Assembly (NCBI GenBank): GCA_964598765.1
Contig: CAZRCZ010000001.1
Span: forward strand, 248,001 to 312,000
DNA length: 64,000 nt
Source: CAZRCZ01 sp964598765
Lineage (GTDB): Bacteria; Sumerlaeota; Sumerlaeia; MVZB01; JAJFLK01
Direction of reading: 5' to 3'
Shown here one piece after another: positions 1 to 7,945 of this stretch (the stretch's first letter is position 1; each line of letters begins with the position of its first letter). Below the pieces are notes generated by a model, which was not told the origin of the DNA, did not search any database, and saw only the letters and a program-made list of their open reading frames with translations. The position numbers and the translations under genes are program-made.

Positions 1-1
1 C

Positions 2-397
2 AATCCGCTCCAAGGGGAATCGGCCATCGGACTTTTTTCGACTCATCCGCCGACGGAGAAGCGGATTCAAATTTTGCTCGGTATGTCGGGCGGCGCGGGT
101 TACGCCGATTACGAAGCGGCGTTTAAGGAAGTTCACGGCGGAAGCGGCGGATGCATCGGCGCGCGGACGCTCCGCGAAGCCGAAAAGGTTTCAATTCGCG
201 CCGGATCGGTTGAGCCAGAGAGCCGCGAGGCGACAGTTGAACGCCTGCGTGGCGTCTCGAATATGCTGGGGCGATTGGGAAATTTCCTCACGATTCCGTG
301 CGAATGCGGCGTGAATATCAAAGTTCCTCCCAATTTTACTGGCGATTCGGTTCCTTGTCCCCGTTGCGGGCGCGAAAATCCAGTTCCCCGAGGATAA
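2..397 (+). CDS. M48-family metallopeptidase, C-terminal part only
   Basis: The reading frame is open from the window edge, so the start and the catalytic HExxH region lie outside. The visible part begins with NPLQGESAIGLFSTHPPTEK, the Leu-Phe-Ser-Thr-His-Pro-Pro-Thr-Glu stretch that closes the catalytic domain of M48 (HtpX/Oma1-like) zinc proteases. It is followed by a linker and a C-terminal zinc ribbon with Cys pairs CECG and CPRCG, a common tail in membrane-bound M48 proteins of environmental bacteria. The role is inferred to be membrane protein quality control. The family assignment rests on this C-terminal signature alone. The gene ends against a family A repeat and is convergent with the next gene. 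Confidence 0.75.
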   Translation, partial: NPLQGESAIGLFSTHPPTEKRIQILLGMSGGAGYADYEAAFKEVHGGSGGCIGARTLREAEKVSIRAGSVEPESREATVERLRGVSNMLGRLGNFLTIPCECGVNIKVPPNFTGDSVPCPRCGRENPVPRG

Positions 398-399
398 TC

Positions 400-474
400 A
401 GCCACGGAGATCACAGAGGACACAGAGAAAAAGGAGGACGCAAAGTTCGTCTGCGTTCTCGGGGTCCTCGATGG
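400..474. repeat. Family A intergenic repeat, copy 1 (CACAGAGG type)
   Basis: The left arm carries CCACGGAGATCACAGAGGAC and then ACACAGAG; a weak right arm (GTTCTCGGGGTCCTCG) follows. It lies between two convergent genes and could act as a terminator, but see the family-level finding. Confidence 0.55.
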
Positions 475-480
475 TCAAAA

Positions 481-855
481 TCAGGCCGGTCCGGCCGCCG
501 ACTCGTGAGAGAGAAATTCGGGCGGGAAAACCGCGTCGCAATACTGACATTTGGCGGCGTGAAGCGTGCTGTTGCGCCCGCAGGCCGGACACGCCTTGGT
601 TCCCTTTTCCTCTTGAAGCTTCCCGTCGGCTTTTCCGTCCAATTGATCCACGTAGGCGAGCCATTGCTTGAACTCGTCCTCTTGGATGATCCCCTTTTTC
701 AGAAGAAGCCGGAGCAGGGTTTGAAGGAGGAGATTTTGGCGTTCAAGACGGTTTTGCAATTCGGCCAATCCGGCGCGATTGGCCTCGGCTCCCGCCGAGG
801 CGGAAGTTGACTCTCCGATGACCGTGCGCTGATTGAATGGGATGTAGATGCTCAT
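481..855 (-). CDS. Small zinc-ribbon protein of unknown function
   Basis: A 124-residue protein that I cannot assign to a named family. Residues about 25-60 form a Leu- and Gln-rich amphipathic helix likely to be coiled coil. The C-terminal third holds a treble-clef or zinc-ribbon-like pair, CPACG and CQYC, separated by about 14 residues. There is no signal peptide or membrane segment, so it is probably cytoplasmic. It is divergent from the GAF/HD-GYP gene, and the shared upstream region has two perfect palindromes, suggesting common regulation. The coding call rests on the Cys pattern, codon composition and the absence of a better frame. Confidence 0.65.
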   Translation of the reverse strand: MSIYIPFNQRTVIGESTSASAGAEANRAGLAELQNRLERQNLLLQTLLRLLLKKGIIQEDEFKQWLAYVDQLDGKADGKLQEEKGTKACPACGRNSTLHAAKCQYCDAVFPPEFLSHESAAGPA

Positions 856-929
856 GCTCTTCTCCTCGTGTCGTGCGTGTCGCTCTGAATTTACACCTCG
901 CGCATGGACGGGTGCAAGATGGAGATGGG

Positions 930-953
930 ATTTTCTCCATTTATGGAGAAAAT
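930..953. promoter_or_regulatory. Perfect 24-bp palindrome, putative operator
   Basis: ATTTTCTCCAT and ATGGAGAAAAT are exact inverted 11-bp arms around TT. The site lies in the gap between the divergent zinc-ribbon and HD-GYP genes, about 75 bp upstream of the former and 117 bp upstream of the latter. Its symmetry fits a dimeric repressor site; the regulator is unknown. Confidence 0.55.
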
Positions 954-1022
954 TGAGACTCGAACCGTTCCCATTTTTATTGCATTGCGTCCGGAAGCGA
1001 AAATAATGGAGTCATCCCGTAT

Positions 1023-1043
1023 GCGTGAATTGAGAATTCACGC
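1023..1043. promoter_or_regulatory. Perfect 9+9 bp inverted repeat in the HD-GYP leader
   Basis: GCGTGAATT and AATTCACGC flank GAG. The site ends 27 bp before the HD-GYP start codon, so it may be an operator near the transcription start or a hairpin in the mRNA leader. Confidence 0.5.
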
Positions 1044-1070
1044 GAAACGGTAAGAAGGCATTTTGAGGAC

Positions 1071-2306
1071 ATGGTCGCCTATTCGGAAAAGCTCGAGCGG
1101 ATCCTGCAGGTGGGGATTGAGGTTTCCACGGTCAAGGACGTAGACGTCCTGATGGAGAAAATCCTGACCGAGGCGCGGCGGCTGGTCAGCGCCGACGCCG
1201 GTTCGATCTACATCAAGGAGGGCGATCAGCTTCAATTCAGTTACACGCAAAATGAAACGCTCCGCAAGCGATTAGGCGCGGGAAAAAAATTGCCCTATGA
1301 AACTTTTCGGATTCCGATCAATGACCAATCGGTCGCCGGATACGTCGCCAACACGGGGGAAACTCTGAATCTTCCCAACGTCTATGAACTTCCCGCCGGC
1401 GTTCCCTACGGTTTTGGGAGGAGATACGATGAGCTGACAGGATACCGTACGCAATCGGTCCTGACCCTTCCGCTCAAGGATAACCGCGAGGAAGTCATCG
1501 GCGTATTGCAAATCATCAACCCTCAGGACGAAAGCGGCGCCATTGTCCCGTTCGCCTCGGAGGACATTCCGCTGTTCGTTCACTTTGCGAACAACGCCGC
1601 CGTTGCCATCGAACGCGCGCAGATGACGCGCACCACGGTCTTGCGGATGATAAAAATGGCCGAACTGCGCGATCCCTATGAGACGGGACCGCACGCCAAT
1701 CGCGTGGCCTCCTATGCCTTGGAAATCTTCGAGGGATGGGCCAACGGCAAGGGAATGCCCGATCAGGAAATCAACACGCTCAAGGACATTCTCAAGGTCG
1801 CGGCGATTTTGCACGACGTCGGCAAGATCGCCATTTCCGACCGGATTTTGCAGAAGCCCGCGAAACTCGACGACGCCGAATACGAGACGATGAAGTCGCA
1901 CACCTATCTGGGGGCGCGGCTGTTCGCGGAAAGCCGGTCCGAGTTGGATCAGGCGGCGGCGTCAGTCGCGCTGAATCATCATGAGCGATGGGACGGGACG
2001 GGTTATCCGGGACACATTGACATTCACACCGGCAAACCGTTGAACGGCGACGCTGAGCAGGGGAGGAGCGCGCGGGGAAAAATAGGAAACGAAATTCCCG
2101 TGTTTGGCCGGATCGTGGCCATCGCCGATGTTTACGACGCTTTGTTGTCACGGCGATCCTACAAGAAGGCTTGGAGCGAAAACGACGTTGTCGAGGAATT
2201 GGTCCGATGCGGCGGAACCCATTTCGATCCGGAGATGATTGATGCGTTCGTGGGGAGTCTGGATGAAATTCGGGCCGTCGCGAAGCGGTATCCTTATACT
2301 TCCTGA
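1071..2306 (+). CDS. GAF domain / HD-GYP cyclic-di-GMP phosphodiesterase
   Basis: The protein has 411 residues. Residues about 8-185 form a GAF sensor domain (SADAGSIYIKEG and VLTLPLKD are typical). Residues about 190-405 are an HD-GYP domain with the HD metal motif LHDVGK near 247-252 and HHERWDGTGYPG near 303-314. HD-GYP proteins hydrolyse cyclic-di-GMP, so this is probably a soluble sensor that lowers c-di-GMP in response to a GAF ligand. A basic insert (residues about 320-345) lies just after the GYP loop. The chosen ATG follows GAGGAC closely, and a perfect inverted repeat lies just upstream. The gene is single and convergent with the TPR protein. Confidence 0.93.
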   Translation: MVAYSEKLERILQVGIEVSTVKDVDVLMEKILTEARRLVSADAGSIYIKEGDQLQFSYTQNETLRKRLGAGKKLPYETFRIPINDQSVAGYVANTGETLNLPNVYELPAGVPYGFGRRYDELTGYRTQSVLTLPLKDNREEVIGVLQIINPQDESGAIVPFASEDIPLFVHFANNAAVAIERAQMTRTTVLRMIKMAELRDPYETGPHANRVASYALEIFEGWANGKGMPDQEINTLKDILKVAAILHDVGKIAISDRILQKPAKLDDAEYETMKSHTYLGARLFAESRSELDQAAASVALNHHERWDGTGYPGHIDIHTGKPLNGDAEQGRSARGKIGNEIPVFGRIVAIADVYDALLSRRSYKKAWSENDVVEELVRCGGTHFDPEMIDAFVGSLDEIRAVAKRYPYTS

Positions 2307-2333
2307 ATCCGAATCTTGAAAGTCCCGCCCGTG

Positions 2334-4133
2334 CTATCGGCTCTCGTCGAGCGCTTTTTGAAGATTTTCCTTCGCTTCTTCATAGTCGGGCTTGAGTTCA
2401 AGCGCCTTCTGAAATTCCCGAATCGCCTCGTCGGTTTTTCCTCCGCGCGCCAGCGCGGTTCCGAGGTTATTGTGCGCCTCGGGATAATCGGGGCGAAATG
2501 TTATCGCCGCCCGGTAATGCTCCGTCGCCTCCTCCAAAAGGCCCTGATCGTCCAGCAAATTTCCCAAGTTATTGTGCGCGGCGGCGTGCGCGGGATTCAA
2601 CCGCAAGGCTTCGAGGTAATGCGCCTTCGCCTCCTCCGCGTTCCCCTTCATGTCCAAGGAGTAGGCGAGCGTGTAGTGATGTTCGGCGGCGGGCATGAGG
2701 CGAAGCGCTTCGCGGTGGTGCTCGATGGCCTCGTCGTAGCGCTTCTGTTTGACCAGAACGACGCCAAGGTTGTTGTGCGCGACCCATGCCGAGGGATTCA
2801 GCCGCAAATTGTCCCTGCTGTGGGTTTCCATGCTTTTGTAGATTTCCGTTTGCCGCCAAGTGGAAACGCCCAGAGGGACGAGCAACGACGCGGCGGCAAT
2901 TTGAATCATCGGGTTCCGATGCAACCCCAGTCGCCGGGGGATCATTGCCGCGCCGGCCGAAAAGAGGACAATCAGACCCGCGCTCGCCAGATACTCGAAC
3001 CGATCCGCGACAAAGGAATAAGTGAAGAACTTAAAGCCGACAAAGCCGAGCGTGGGAGCCAGCGTAAGAATGAAAAACCGGATACCAGCCGTCGAAGTTG
3101 CGCCGACGCGCCGCCGAAAATGCGCAAGAATGCACAAGACGAGGATCGCAACCAAAGGAAATGCCAGTGAGTGGAAAGCGGAAGACGCGATTGTCCATCG
3201 GGGGTAAACCGCCATCAAATTGGCCGGCCAAAGGAGCTTCAAAATATAAAACCAAAGGGCGCGTCCGGCGACGCATGAGCGGCCGATCATGGAAAGGCCG
3301 TATTCTTCCGGCTCCTTGGCCGTTAGGGAGCGAACCAAGGCGTAATCCAGAACCGCGATCAGCGCGGCGATGCCGACCACAAGGAGGACCGTCCAAAATG
3401 CCGGATCGGCGGAAAAGCTGGAATTGAGCGTTACATTCTTAATATTGTTCCTTTTCCGGGATTTTGCATCTGAGATTTCGGACCCGAAATGTGAAAAGCG
3501 AGATTGATTGGACCGCTCCCACCACAGCCACATGCCCATTGCCACGGGCAATGTAACGGCGATCGCCTTGCTGAGCATGGCGCAAATGAAAAAGATCAAA
3601 CAGGCGCCGCACCGTATCCAATCATTTTCCCTCTCAAATTGGATGAACGACAAAAAGGCCAGTAAATAAAACAGCGTTGAAAGAACGTCCTTGAGTTCGA
3701 CCACCCAAGCGACCGACTCGACGTGGACCGGATGAAGAGCGAAGATCGCGGCGGCAAGGGCGGCCCCTCGCGCGCCGATCCGATCCAAGAGACGCCAGAG
3801 CAAAAGAGAGCTGGCGAGATGCAGGGCGACGTTGACAAGGTGATACCCGATCGGATGGAGTCCCCAAAGGGCGTGCTCGATCCAAAAGCAGGTGTAAACC
3901 AGCGGCCAGTAGTGGGCTTCCCTTGGATTGGCGGATGGATGAACCCAAATGCTCCAGAGTCCCGCGGCGGAACGCATCAGGGGATTCTCGGTCAGGGCGT
4001 CGTCATCCCAAATAAATCCGGCGCGCAGGACGGGAGAATACGCGAGGAACGTGGCGAGCGCGAGGAGTACCGCCGGCAACGGCTTGAGCGAATTTCCCTC
4101 ACCCGCGTCGGACGAAGATCGGACGTTTCTCAT
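2334..4133 (-). CDS. TMTC-like multi-spanning membrane protein with TPR repeats
   Basis: This 599-residue protein has about ten hydrophobic segments in residues 18-420, followed by about four tetratricopeptide repeats (AHNNLGVVL, AHNNLGNLL and AHNNLGTAL units). The N-terminal loop FIWDDDALTENP and the segment ALHPVHVESVAWVVELKD are hallmarks of the bacterial relatives of TMTC O-mannosyltransferases (GT-C fold, acidic first loop). It probably transfers a sugar from a lipid donor to exported proteins or glycans, with the TPRs binding the acceptor; this role is inferred from the family. It starts 7 bp after the UspA stop and is the last gene of the Nramp-UspA-TPR operon. Confidence 0.8.
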   Translation of the reverse strand: MRNVRSSSDAGEGNSLKPLPAVLLALATFLAYSPVLRAGFIWDDDALTENPLMRSAAGLWSIWVHPSANPREAHYWPLVYTCFWIEHALWGLHPIGYHLVNVALHLASSLLLWRLLDRIGARGAALAAAIFALHPVHVESVAWVVELKDVLSTLFYLLAFLSFIQFERENDWIRCGACLIFFICAMLSKAIAVTLPVAMGMWLWWERSNQSRFSHFGSEISDAKSRKRNNIKNVTLNSSFSADPAFWTVLLVVGIAALIAVLDYALVRSLTAKEPEEYGLSMIGRSCVAGRALWFYILKLLWPANLMAVYPRWTIASSAFHSLAFPLVAILVLCILAHFRRRVGATSTAGIRFFILTLAPTLGFVGFKFFTYSFVADRFEYLASAGLIVLFSAGAAMIPRRLGLHRNPMIQIAAASLLVPLGVSTWRQTEIYKSMETHSRDNLRLNPSAWVAHNNLGVVLVKQKRYDEAIEHHREALRLMPAAEHHYTLAYSLDMKGNAEEAKAHYLEALRLNPAHAAAHNNLGNLLDDQGLLEEATEHYRAAITFRPDYPEAHNNLGTALARGGKTDEAIREFQKALELKPDYEEAKENLQKALDESR

Positions 4134-4140
4134 GCGTAAT

Positions 4141-4572
4141 CTATTTTCGCGGCGCGCGAACGAGAAGAACCGGAATGTCGGTCCGATGACGGACTTGGCG
4201 CGAGACGCTACCCAGCAGGAGATCGGTCAGAAATCGGTGACCATGCGTTGCCATGGCGATCAGATCGCATCCCTCCTTTTCCGCCGTTGCCAAAACTTGA
4301 TCCGCCGGCTCGCCGCATTCCAAAATTGCGCTCGCGTCATAACCCTCCGAGGTTAATTCGGTTTGGCACTTCGCCAGATAGTCCTTGTCCTCGCGCATCT
4401 CCTCGGATTCGGAAAGCATGAGGGGAAATTCCTGATTGCGCGCCGCAAACCCGTCGGCGACGTGAAGGAGGATCAGTTTTGCTCCCGTCATTTTTGCCAA
4501 GGGACGGATGTGCGTCAGAATAACTTCATCGGTTTTCGAGTTTTCGAGCGGAATCAGAATTTTGCGATACAT
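4141..4572 (-). CDS. Universal stress protein, UspA family
   Basis: A single 143-residue Usp domain. The N-terminal KILIPLENS strand, the central MATHGHRFLTDLLLGSV segment and the C-terminal DIPVLLVRAP strand are standard. The glycine-rich nucleotide loop has the form HGHRFLTDLLLGS, close to the ATP-binding Usp type. Usp proteins are soluble and help cells survive stress. The gene lies between the Nramp transporter (40 bp upstream) and the TPR membrane protein (7 bp downstream), so it is likely co-transcribed from the metal-responsive promoter. Confidence 0.9.
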   Translation of the reverse strand: MYRKILIPLENSKTDEVILTHIRPLAKMTGAKLILLHVADGFAARNQEFPLMLSESEEMREDKDYLAKCQTELTSEGYDASAILECGEPADQVLATAEKEGCDLIAMATHGHRFLTDLLLGSVSRQVRHRTDIPVLLVRAPRK

Positions 4573-4612
4573 ACGGAAGATCCGAGATCAAGTCTTCTAT
4601 GGCGCGTTTGGG

Positions 4613-5974
4613 TCACCCCCGTAGGGTCTCAAAGAGGAGGTAAGCGTTCAAGCAAATGATGACGGCGGTGACGATCCAAGCGAGAAGCGTGAGCCAAAGC
4701 GGATTGACGAATCGCCTCATTTTTTGCCGGTCGGCGGTGAAAAGAACCAACGGCACGACGGCGAAAGAAAGTTGCAGGGACAGAATGACTTGGCTGAGGA
4801 TCAGCAATTTGCCGACGCCTGCTTCGCCGTAGAGCGTGGCGACAATCGCGGCGGGACCAATGGCGATCAATCGGGTCAGGAGTCGCCGCAACCACGGACG
4901 CAAGCGAATATTCAGAAAGCCCTCCATGACGATTTGCCCCGCCATGGTTCCCGTGAGCGTCGAATTTTGCCCCGACGCGAGAAGCGCGACGGCAAAAAGA
5001 GCGCCGGCGAGGGGAGCGCCGAGAACGGGCGTCAGGAGGTTATACGCGTCGCCGATGTCGGCGACGTCTTCGTGCTCGGTTCCGTGAAAGGCCGCGGCGC
5101 TCAGAATCAAAATCGCGGCGTTGATGAAGAATGCGCAACCCAAGGCCAGCGTCGAGTCCAGCGTCGCGTATCGCAAGGCCATGGCGCGCCCTTCATCGTT
5201 GCGGTCAAATGCGCGGGTCTGAACGATGCTGGAGTGGAGATAAAGATTGTGCGGCATGACGGTCGCGCCCAGGATGCCGATGGCGATATAGAGCATCGGA
5301 CCGTGCGTGACGATTTCGGTCCGCGGAACAAGACCGCTTAGAATTGGAACAACCGACGGTTTGGAGACAATCCATTCATAGGCGAAACACCCGCCAATGA
5401 CAAAAATCAAAGTGGCGACGAGAACTTCGACGTAGCGAAAGCCTTTGTTCTGGAGAAAAAGAACGATCATCACGTCCGAAGCCGTTATCAAGACGCCGAT
5501 GACCAGCGGGATTCGAAACAGGAAATTCAACGCGATGGCCGAGCCGATGACTTCGGCCAGATCACAGGCGGAAATGGCGATTTCACAGAGAATCCATAAA
5601 GCAAGAGAAACGGGACGCGAGTAATGATCCCGGCACGCCTGCGCCAAATCGCGTCCCGACACAACGCCCAGCTTGAGCGCGAGATGTTGAAGGAGGATCG
5701 CCATGAAATTGGAGATCAGAACGACGGAGAGAAGAGTATAACCGAATTTTGCTCCGCCGGCCAGATCGGTCGCCCAGTTGCCCGGATCCATGTAACCAAC
5801 GGCGACCATCAGACCCGGGCCGCCGAAGGCGAGCATCTTGCGCCAGAATCCGGCCTTTTTGGGAACGCCGATTGTGGCGAAAACCTCCGGCATGGAGGGC
5901 ATGGCGACCGGCTGACGCCAGCCTTGATCGCCGGCAATCGGCTCGTGGAGCGGTGGACGATGGGATGAAAACAT
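4613..5974 (-). CDS. mntH: Nramp-family divalent metal transporter, MntH-like
   Basis: The sequence contains the two Nramp ion-binding signatures: DPGNWATDLAGG in the first membrane helix and MPHNLYLHSSIVQ in the sixth. About eleven hydrophobic helices follow the family plan. The product is predicted to import Mn(II) or Fe(II) with protons across the inner membrane. An in-frame ATG at 6031 would add 19 residues, but a plausible promoter (6013-6041) lies over that region, so the ATG at 5974 is preferred (453 residues). The MntR-type palindrome upstream supports a manganese role. First gene of an operon with uspA and the TPR protein. Confidence 0.9.
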   Translation of the reverse strand: MFSSHRPPLHEPIAGDQGWRQPVAMPSMPEVFATIGVPKKAGFWRKMLAFGGPGLMVAVGYMDPGNWATDLAGGAKFGYTLLSVVLISNFMAILLQHLALKLGVVSGRDLAQACRDHYSRPVSLALWILCEIAISACDLAEVIGSAIALNFLFRIPLVIGVLITASDVMIVLFLQNKGFRYVEVLVATLIFVIGGCFAYEWIVSKPSVVPILSGLVPRTEIVTHGPMLYIAIGILGATVMPHNLYLHSSIVQTRAFDRNDEGRAMALRYATLDSTLALGCAFFINAAILILSAAAFHGTEHEDVADIGDAYNLLTPVLGAPLAGALFAVALLASGQNSTLTGTMAGQIVMEGFLNIRLRPWLRRLLTRLIAIGPAAIVATLYGEAGVGKLLILSQVILSLQLSFAVVPLVLFTADRQKMRRFVNPLWLTLLAWIVTAVIICLNAYLLFETLRG

Positions 5975-6012
5975 ACATTTCCCCGGGTTACTTGCGTCGG
6001 CACCCGAAATTG

Positions 6013-6041
6013 ATTGTCCTTGGGGCGTCATTTGTCGTCAA
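6013..6041 (-). promoter_or_regulatory. Candidate sigma70 promoter of the Nramp operon
   Basis: On the minus strand TTGACG (6041-6036) and GACAAT (6018-6013) are spaced by 17 bp. The position just downstream of the palindrome fits regulated transcription of the transporter operon. Confidence 0.45.
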
Positions 6042-6042
6042 G

Positions 6043-6068
6043 CACAAAGTAGCATAAGCTACATTGTG
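6043..6068. promoter_or_regulatory. MntR/DtxR-like operator upstream of the Nramp gene
   Basis: A 26-bp near-perfect palindrome: CACAA-n-GTAGC-n4-GCTAC-n-TTGTG. The core TAGC-n4-GCTA resembles the enterobacterial MntR box (ATAGC-n4-GCTAT as I recall it). It abuts the -35 element of the candidate promoter. The assignment comes from the motif and from the gene it precedes. Confidence 0.6.
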
Positions 6069-6182
6069 TAATATGGGGCATCTTTCTTGGCGGTGTTCAG
6101 ATCATGCCAAGTCGTGACCCTGCGATACGGAGCTTCCATGTCGGTCAAATTTATCGAATTGCCGCGCCTCCGAAACTTCTTG

Positions 6183-6210
6183 TTGATCTTTGTCCCTTCC
6201 AAGCTAGAGT
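6183..6210 (+). promoter_or_regulatory. Possible promoter of the receiver-domain gene
   Basis: TTGATC and TAGAGT are spaced by 16 bp and lie about 50 bp before the start codon. The match is moderate, and nothing else promoter-like was seen in the gap. Confidence 0.3.
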
Positions 6211-6261
6211 AGAAGGCGCGTTTTCAAGCGGAAGACCGATAGGCGCAAGGATTGGGGAACT

Positions 6262-6642
6262 ATGGCGCGGATATTGAGTTTGGACGACGACAAGGATTGC
6301 TTGGCCATTCTGAAAGGCTTTCTGGAATGCGACAAGCATGAGGTGTTCCCGCTGTTACGGGGCGAAATGGCGATACAGGCCATCCGGGAGTTTCATCCCG
6401 ATTTGGTGACCACCGATGTGATGATGCCCGGCGTGACGGGGGGCATTGTTTACCATGCCATTCGCAAGGAAATCGGCGCGCATCTTCCCATCATCATTTC
6501 CAGCGGCTCGAATCTTCGCCTTAAACTTCCGGACGATCCCCTTCTGTCGTACTGTCCCAAGCCGGTCGAACTGAAGAGCCTGTTGGACACCGTGAAAGTC
6601 TTGTTGACGTCGGCGGCAAATCATCCGCAGGCCAAGTCTTGA
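6262..6642 (+). CDS. Stand-alone response-regulator receiver domain
   Basis: A 126-residue CheY-like protein made of a single receiver domain. The acidic pocket is D8-D9-D10, the phosphorylation site is D52 in TTDVMMPG, the switch Thr/Ser position is S80-S81, and the conserved Lys is K100 in CPKPVE. There is no output domain, so it must act by protein contact or as a phosphate relay. No histidine kinase is encoded nearby, so its partner is unknown. Confidence 0.92.
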   Translation: MARILSLDDDKDCLAILKGFLECDKHEVFPLLRGEMAIQAIREFHPDLVTTDVMMPGVTGGIVYHAIRKEIGAHLPIIISSGSNLRLKLPDDPLLSYCPKPVELKSLLDTVKVLLTSAANHPQAKS

Positions 6643-6778
6643 TCTTGCGCCGGGGATTTCAACTCTTGCGAGCGAGCCAAAGCGGGAGCATGATGAGCGC
6701 GAAAATCGTCCGGCAGGAAGCATCGGAGAATTCGAAGCATTATTCGCACAACGAAATATGAAAAGGAGAACATCTCGA

Positions 6779-7939
6779 ATGAATCAGCAATCACGACGCA
6801 TCGGTTACATCGCGGTCATTTTGGCCGCATGCGTGTTGGAGAGCGCGCTCGTCGCCTCGGCCCGCGCGGAAAAATTGCCCTCCAAGGAGGACGCCGCCGC
6901 TGGATGGATCAACCTTTTTGACGGCGAAACGCCCTTCGGCTGGAACCAGATGGGGGACGCGCAGTGGAAAGTCGCCGAGGGCAATCTGGTCTGCGAAACC
7001 GGATCGGGAGGATGGCTCGCCTCGACCTGCCAATTCGGCGATTATGAACTGGCAATGAAAATCCGCGTCCGAGGCGAAACCTCGTCTGGCGTTGAGCTTC
7101 GCGCCGCGCTGGAAGGACATCCGAGCGAAAACGGAACGGTGGTCATTTCCATCGTCGAACCCGCGCGGGGAGAAACGTCGTGGCACGAGATTCATGTTCA
7201 AGCCAACGGTGGTCAGATTACCGCGACGATGGACGGCAAAAATGTCGAAGGGCTGAAGGCAAAAAACGCCGTCGGACACGTCGGCATCCAATATCACGGC
7301 GTCAATTTCGCCAGCAAAACCAAGGTGCAGGGCAAAGTCGAAGTCTCGGAAATCAAACTCAAGCCGCTGAATCTGAAATCCATCTTCAACGGCAAGGATT
7401 TGAGCGAATGGAGTGCCGTTCCGGGGCACAAGTCGGTTTTTTCGGTCGTGGACGGCGCGATCAACATCAAAAACGGAAACGGCCAAATCGAATCCAAGGG
7501 AACCTACAGAAACTTCACGCTCCAACTCGATATTTACTCCAACGGCGATCATCTCAACAGCGGCGTCTTCTATCGCACGCCGGTCGGCGTTTTCTGGAAG
7601 GGATACGAATCGCAAGTCCGGAATCAATGGATGGGGGACGACCGGACCAAGCCGGTGGATTACGGAACCGGCGCGATTTACGGCGTTCAGGCCGCGCGCA
7701 AAGTCGTCTCCAGCGACCGGGAATGGTTTTACAAAACCATCGTCGTGGACGGCGAGCACGCGGCGGTTTGGATCAACGGCTATCAGGTGAGCGATTTCAC
7801 CGACACGCGCCCCGTCCAAGCCGACAAAGACGGCAAGGTGGGCTACGTCGGCACGGCGGGAACGATCAACCTCCAAGGCCACGACCCGACGACCGATTTG
7901 TCGTTCAAGAACATTCGGATTCAGACTTATCCGGATTGA
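6779..7939 (+). CDS. Secreted protein with two DUF1080 (3-keto-disaccharide hydrolase) domains
   Basis: The start at 6779 is chosen because AAGGAG lies 10 bp upstream; the ATG at 6758 is itself followed by this Shine-Dalgarno. A signal peptide (hydrophobic VILAACVLESALVASA, cleavage near ARA) precedes two concanavalin-like DUF1080 domains, at about residues 25-190 and 195-386. Both open with the family phrase (NLFDGETPFGW and SIFNGKDLSEW). Members of this family hydrolyse 3-keto-glycosides or bind sugars. The second domain is more canonical (LNSGVFYR, YESQVRN), the first more diverged and possibly a binding module. The gene is convergent with the Wzy-like gene. Confidence 0.85.
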   Translation: MNQQSRRIGYIAVILAACVLESALVASARAEKLPSKEDAAAGWINLFDGETPFGWNQMGDAQWKVAEGNLVCETGSGGWLASTCQFGDYELAMKIRVRGETSSGVELRAALEGHPSENGTVVISIVEPARGETSWHEIHVQANGGQITATMDGKNVEGLKAKNAVGHVGIQYHGVNFASKTKVQGKVEVSEIKLKPLNLKSIFNGKDLSEWSAVPGHKSVFSVVDGAINIKNGNGQIESKGTYRNFTLQLDIYSNGDHLNSGVFYRTPVGVFWKGYESQVRNQWMGDDRTKPVDYGTGAIYGVQAARKVVSSDREWFYKTIVVDGEHAAVWINGYQVSDFTDTRPVQADKDGKVGYVGTAGTINLQGHDPTTDLSFKNIRIQTYPD

Positions 7940-7945
7940 GAATTA

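Noticed and set aside
2316..3170. Long plus-strand frame opposite the TMTC-like gene
   Set aside because: It is antisense to a clear gene and its product has no family-like features; such shadows are common in this GC-rich sequence.
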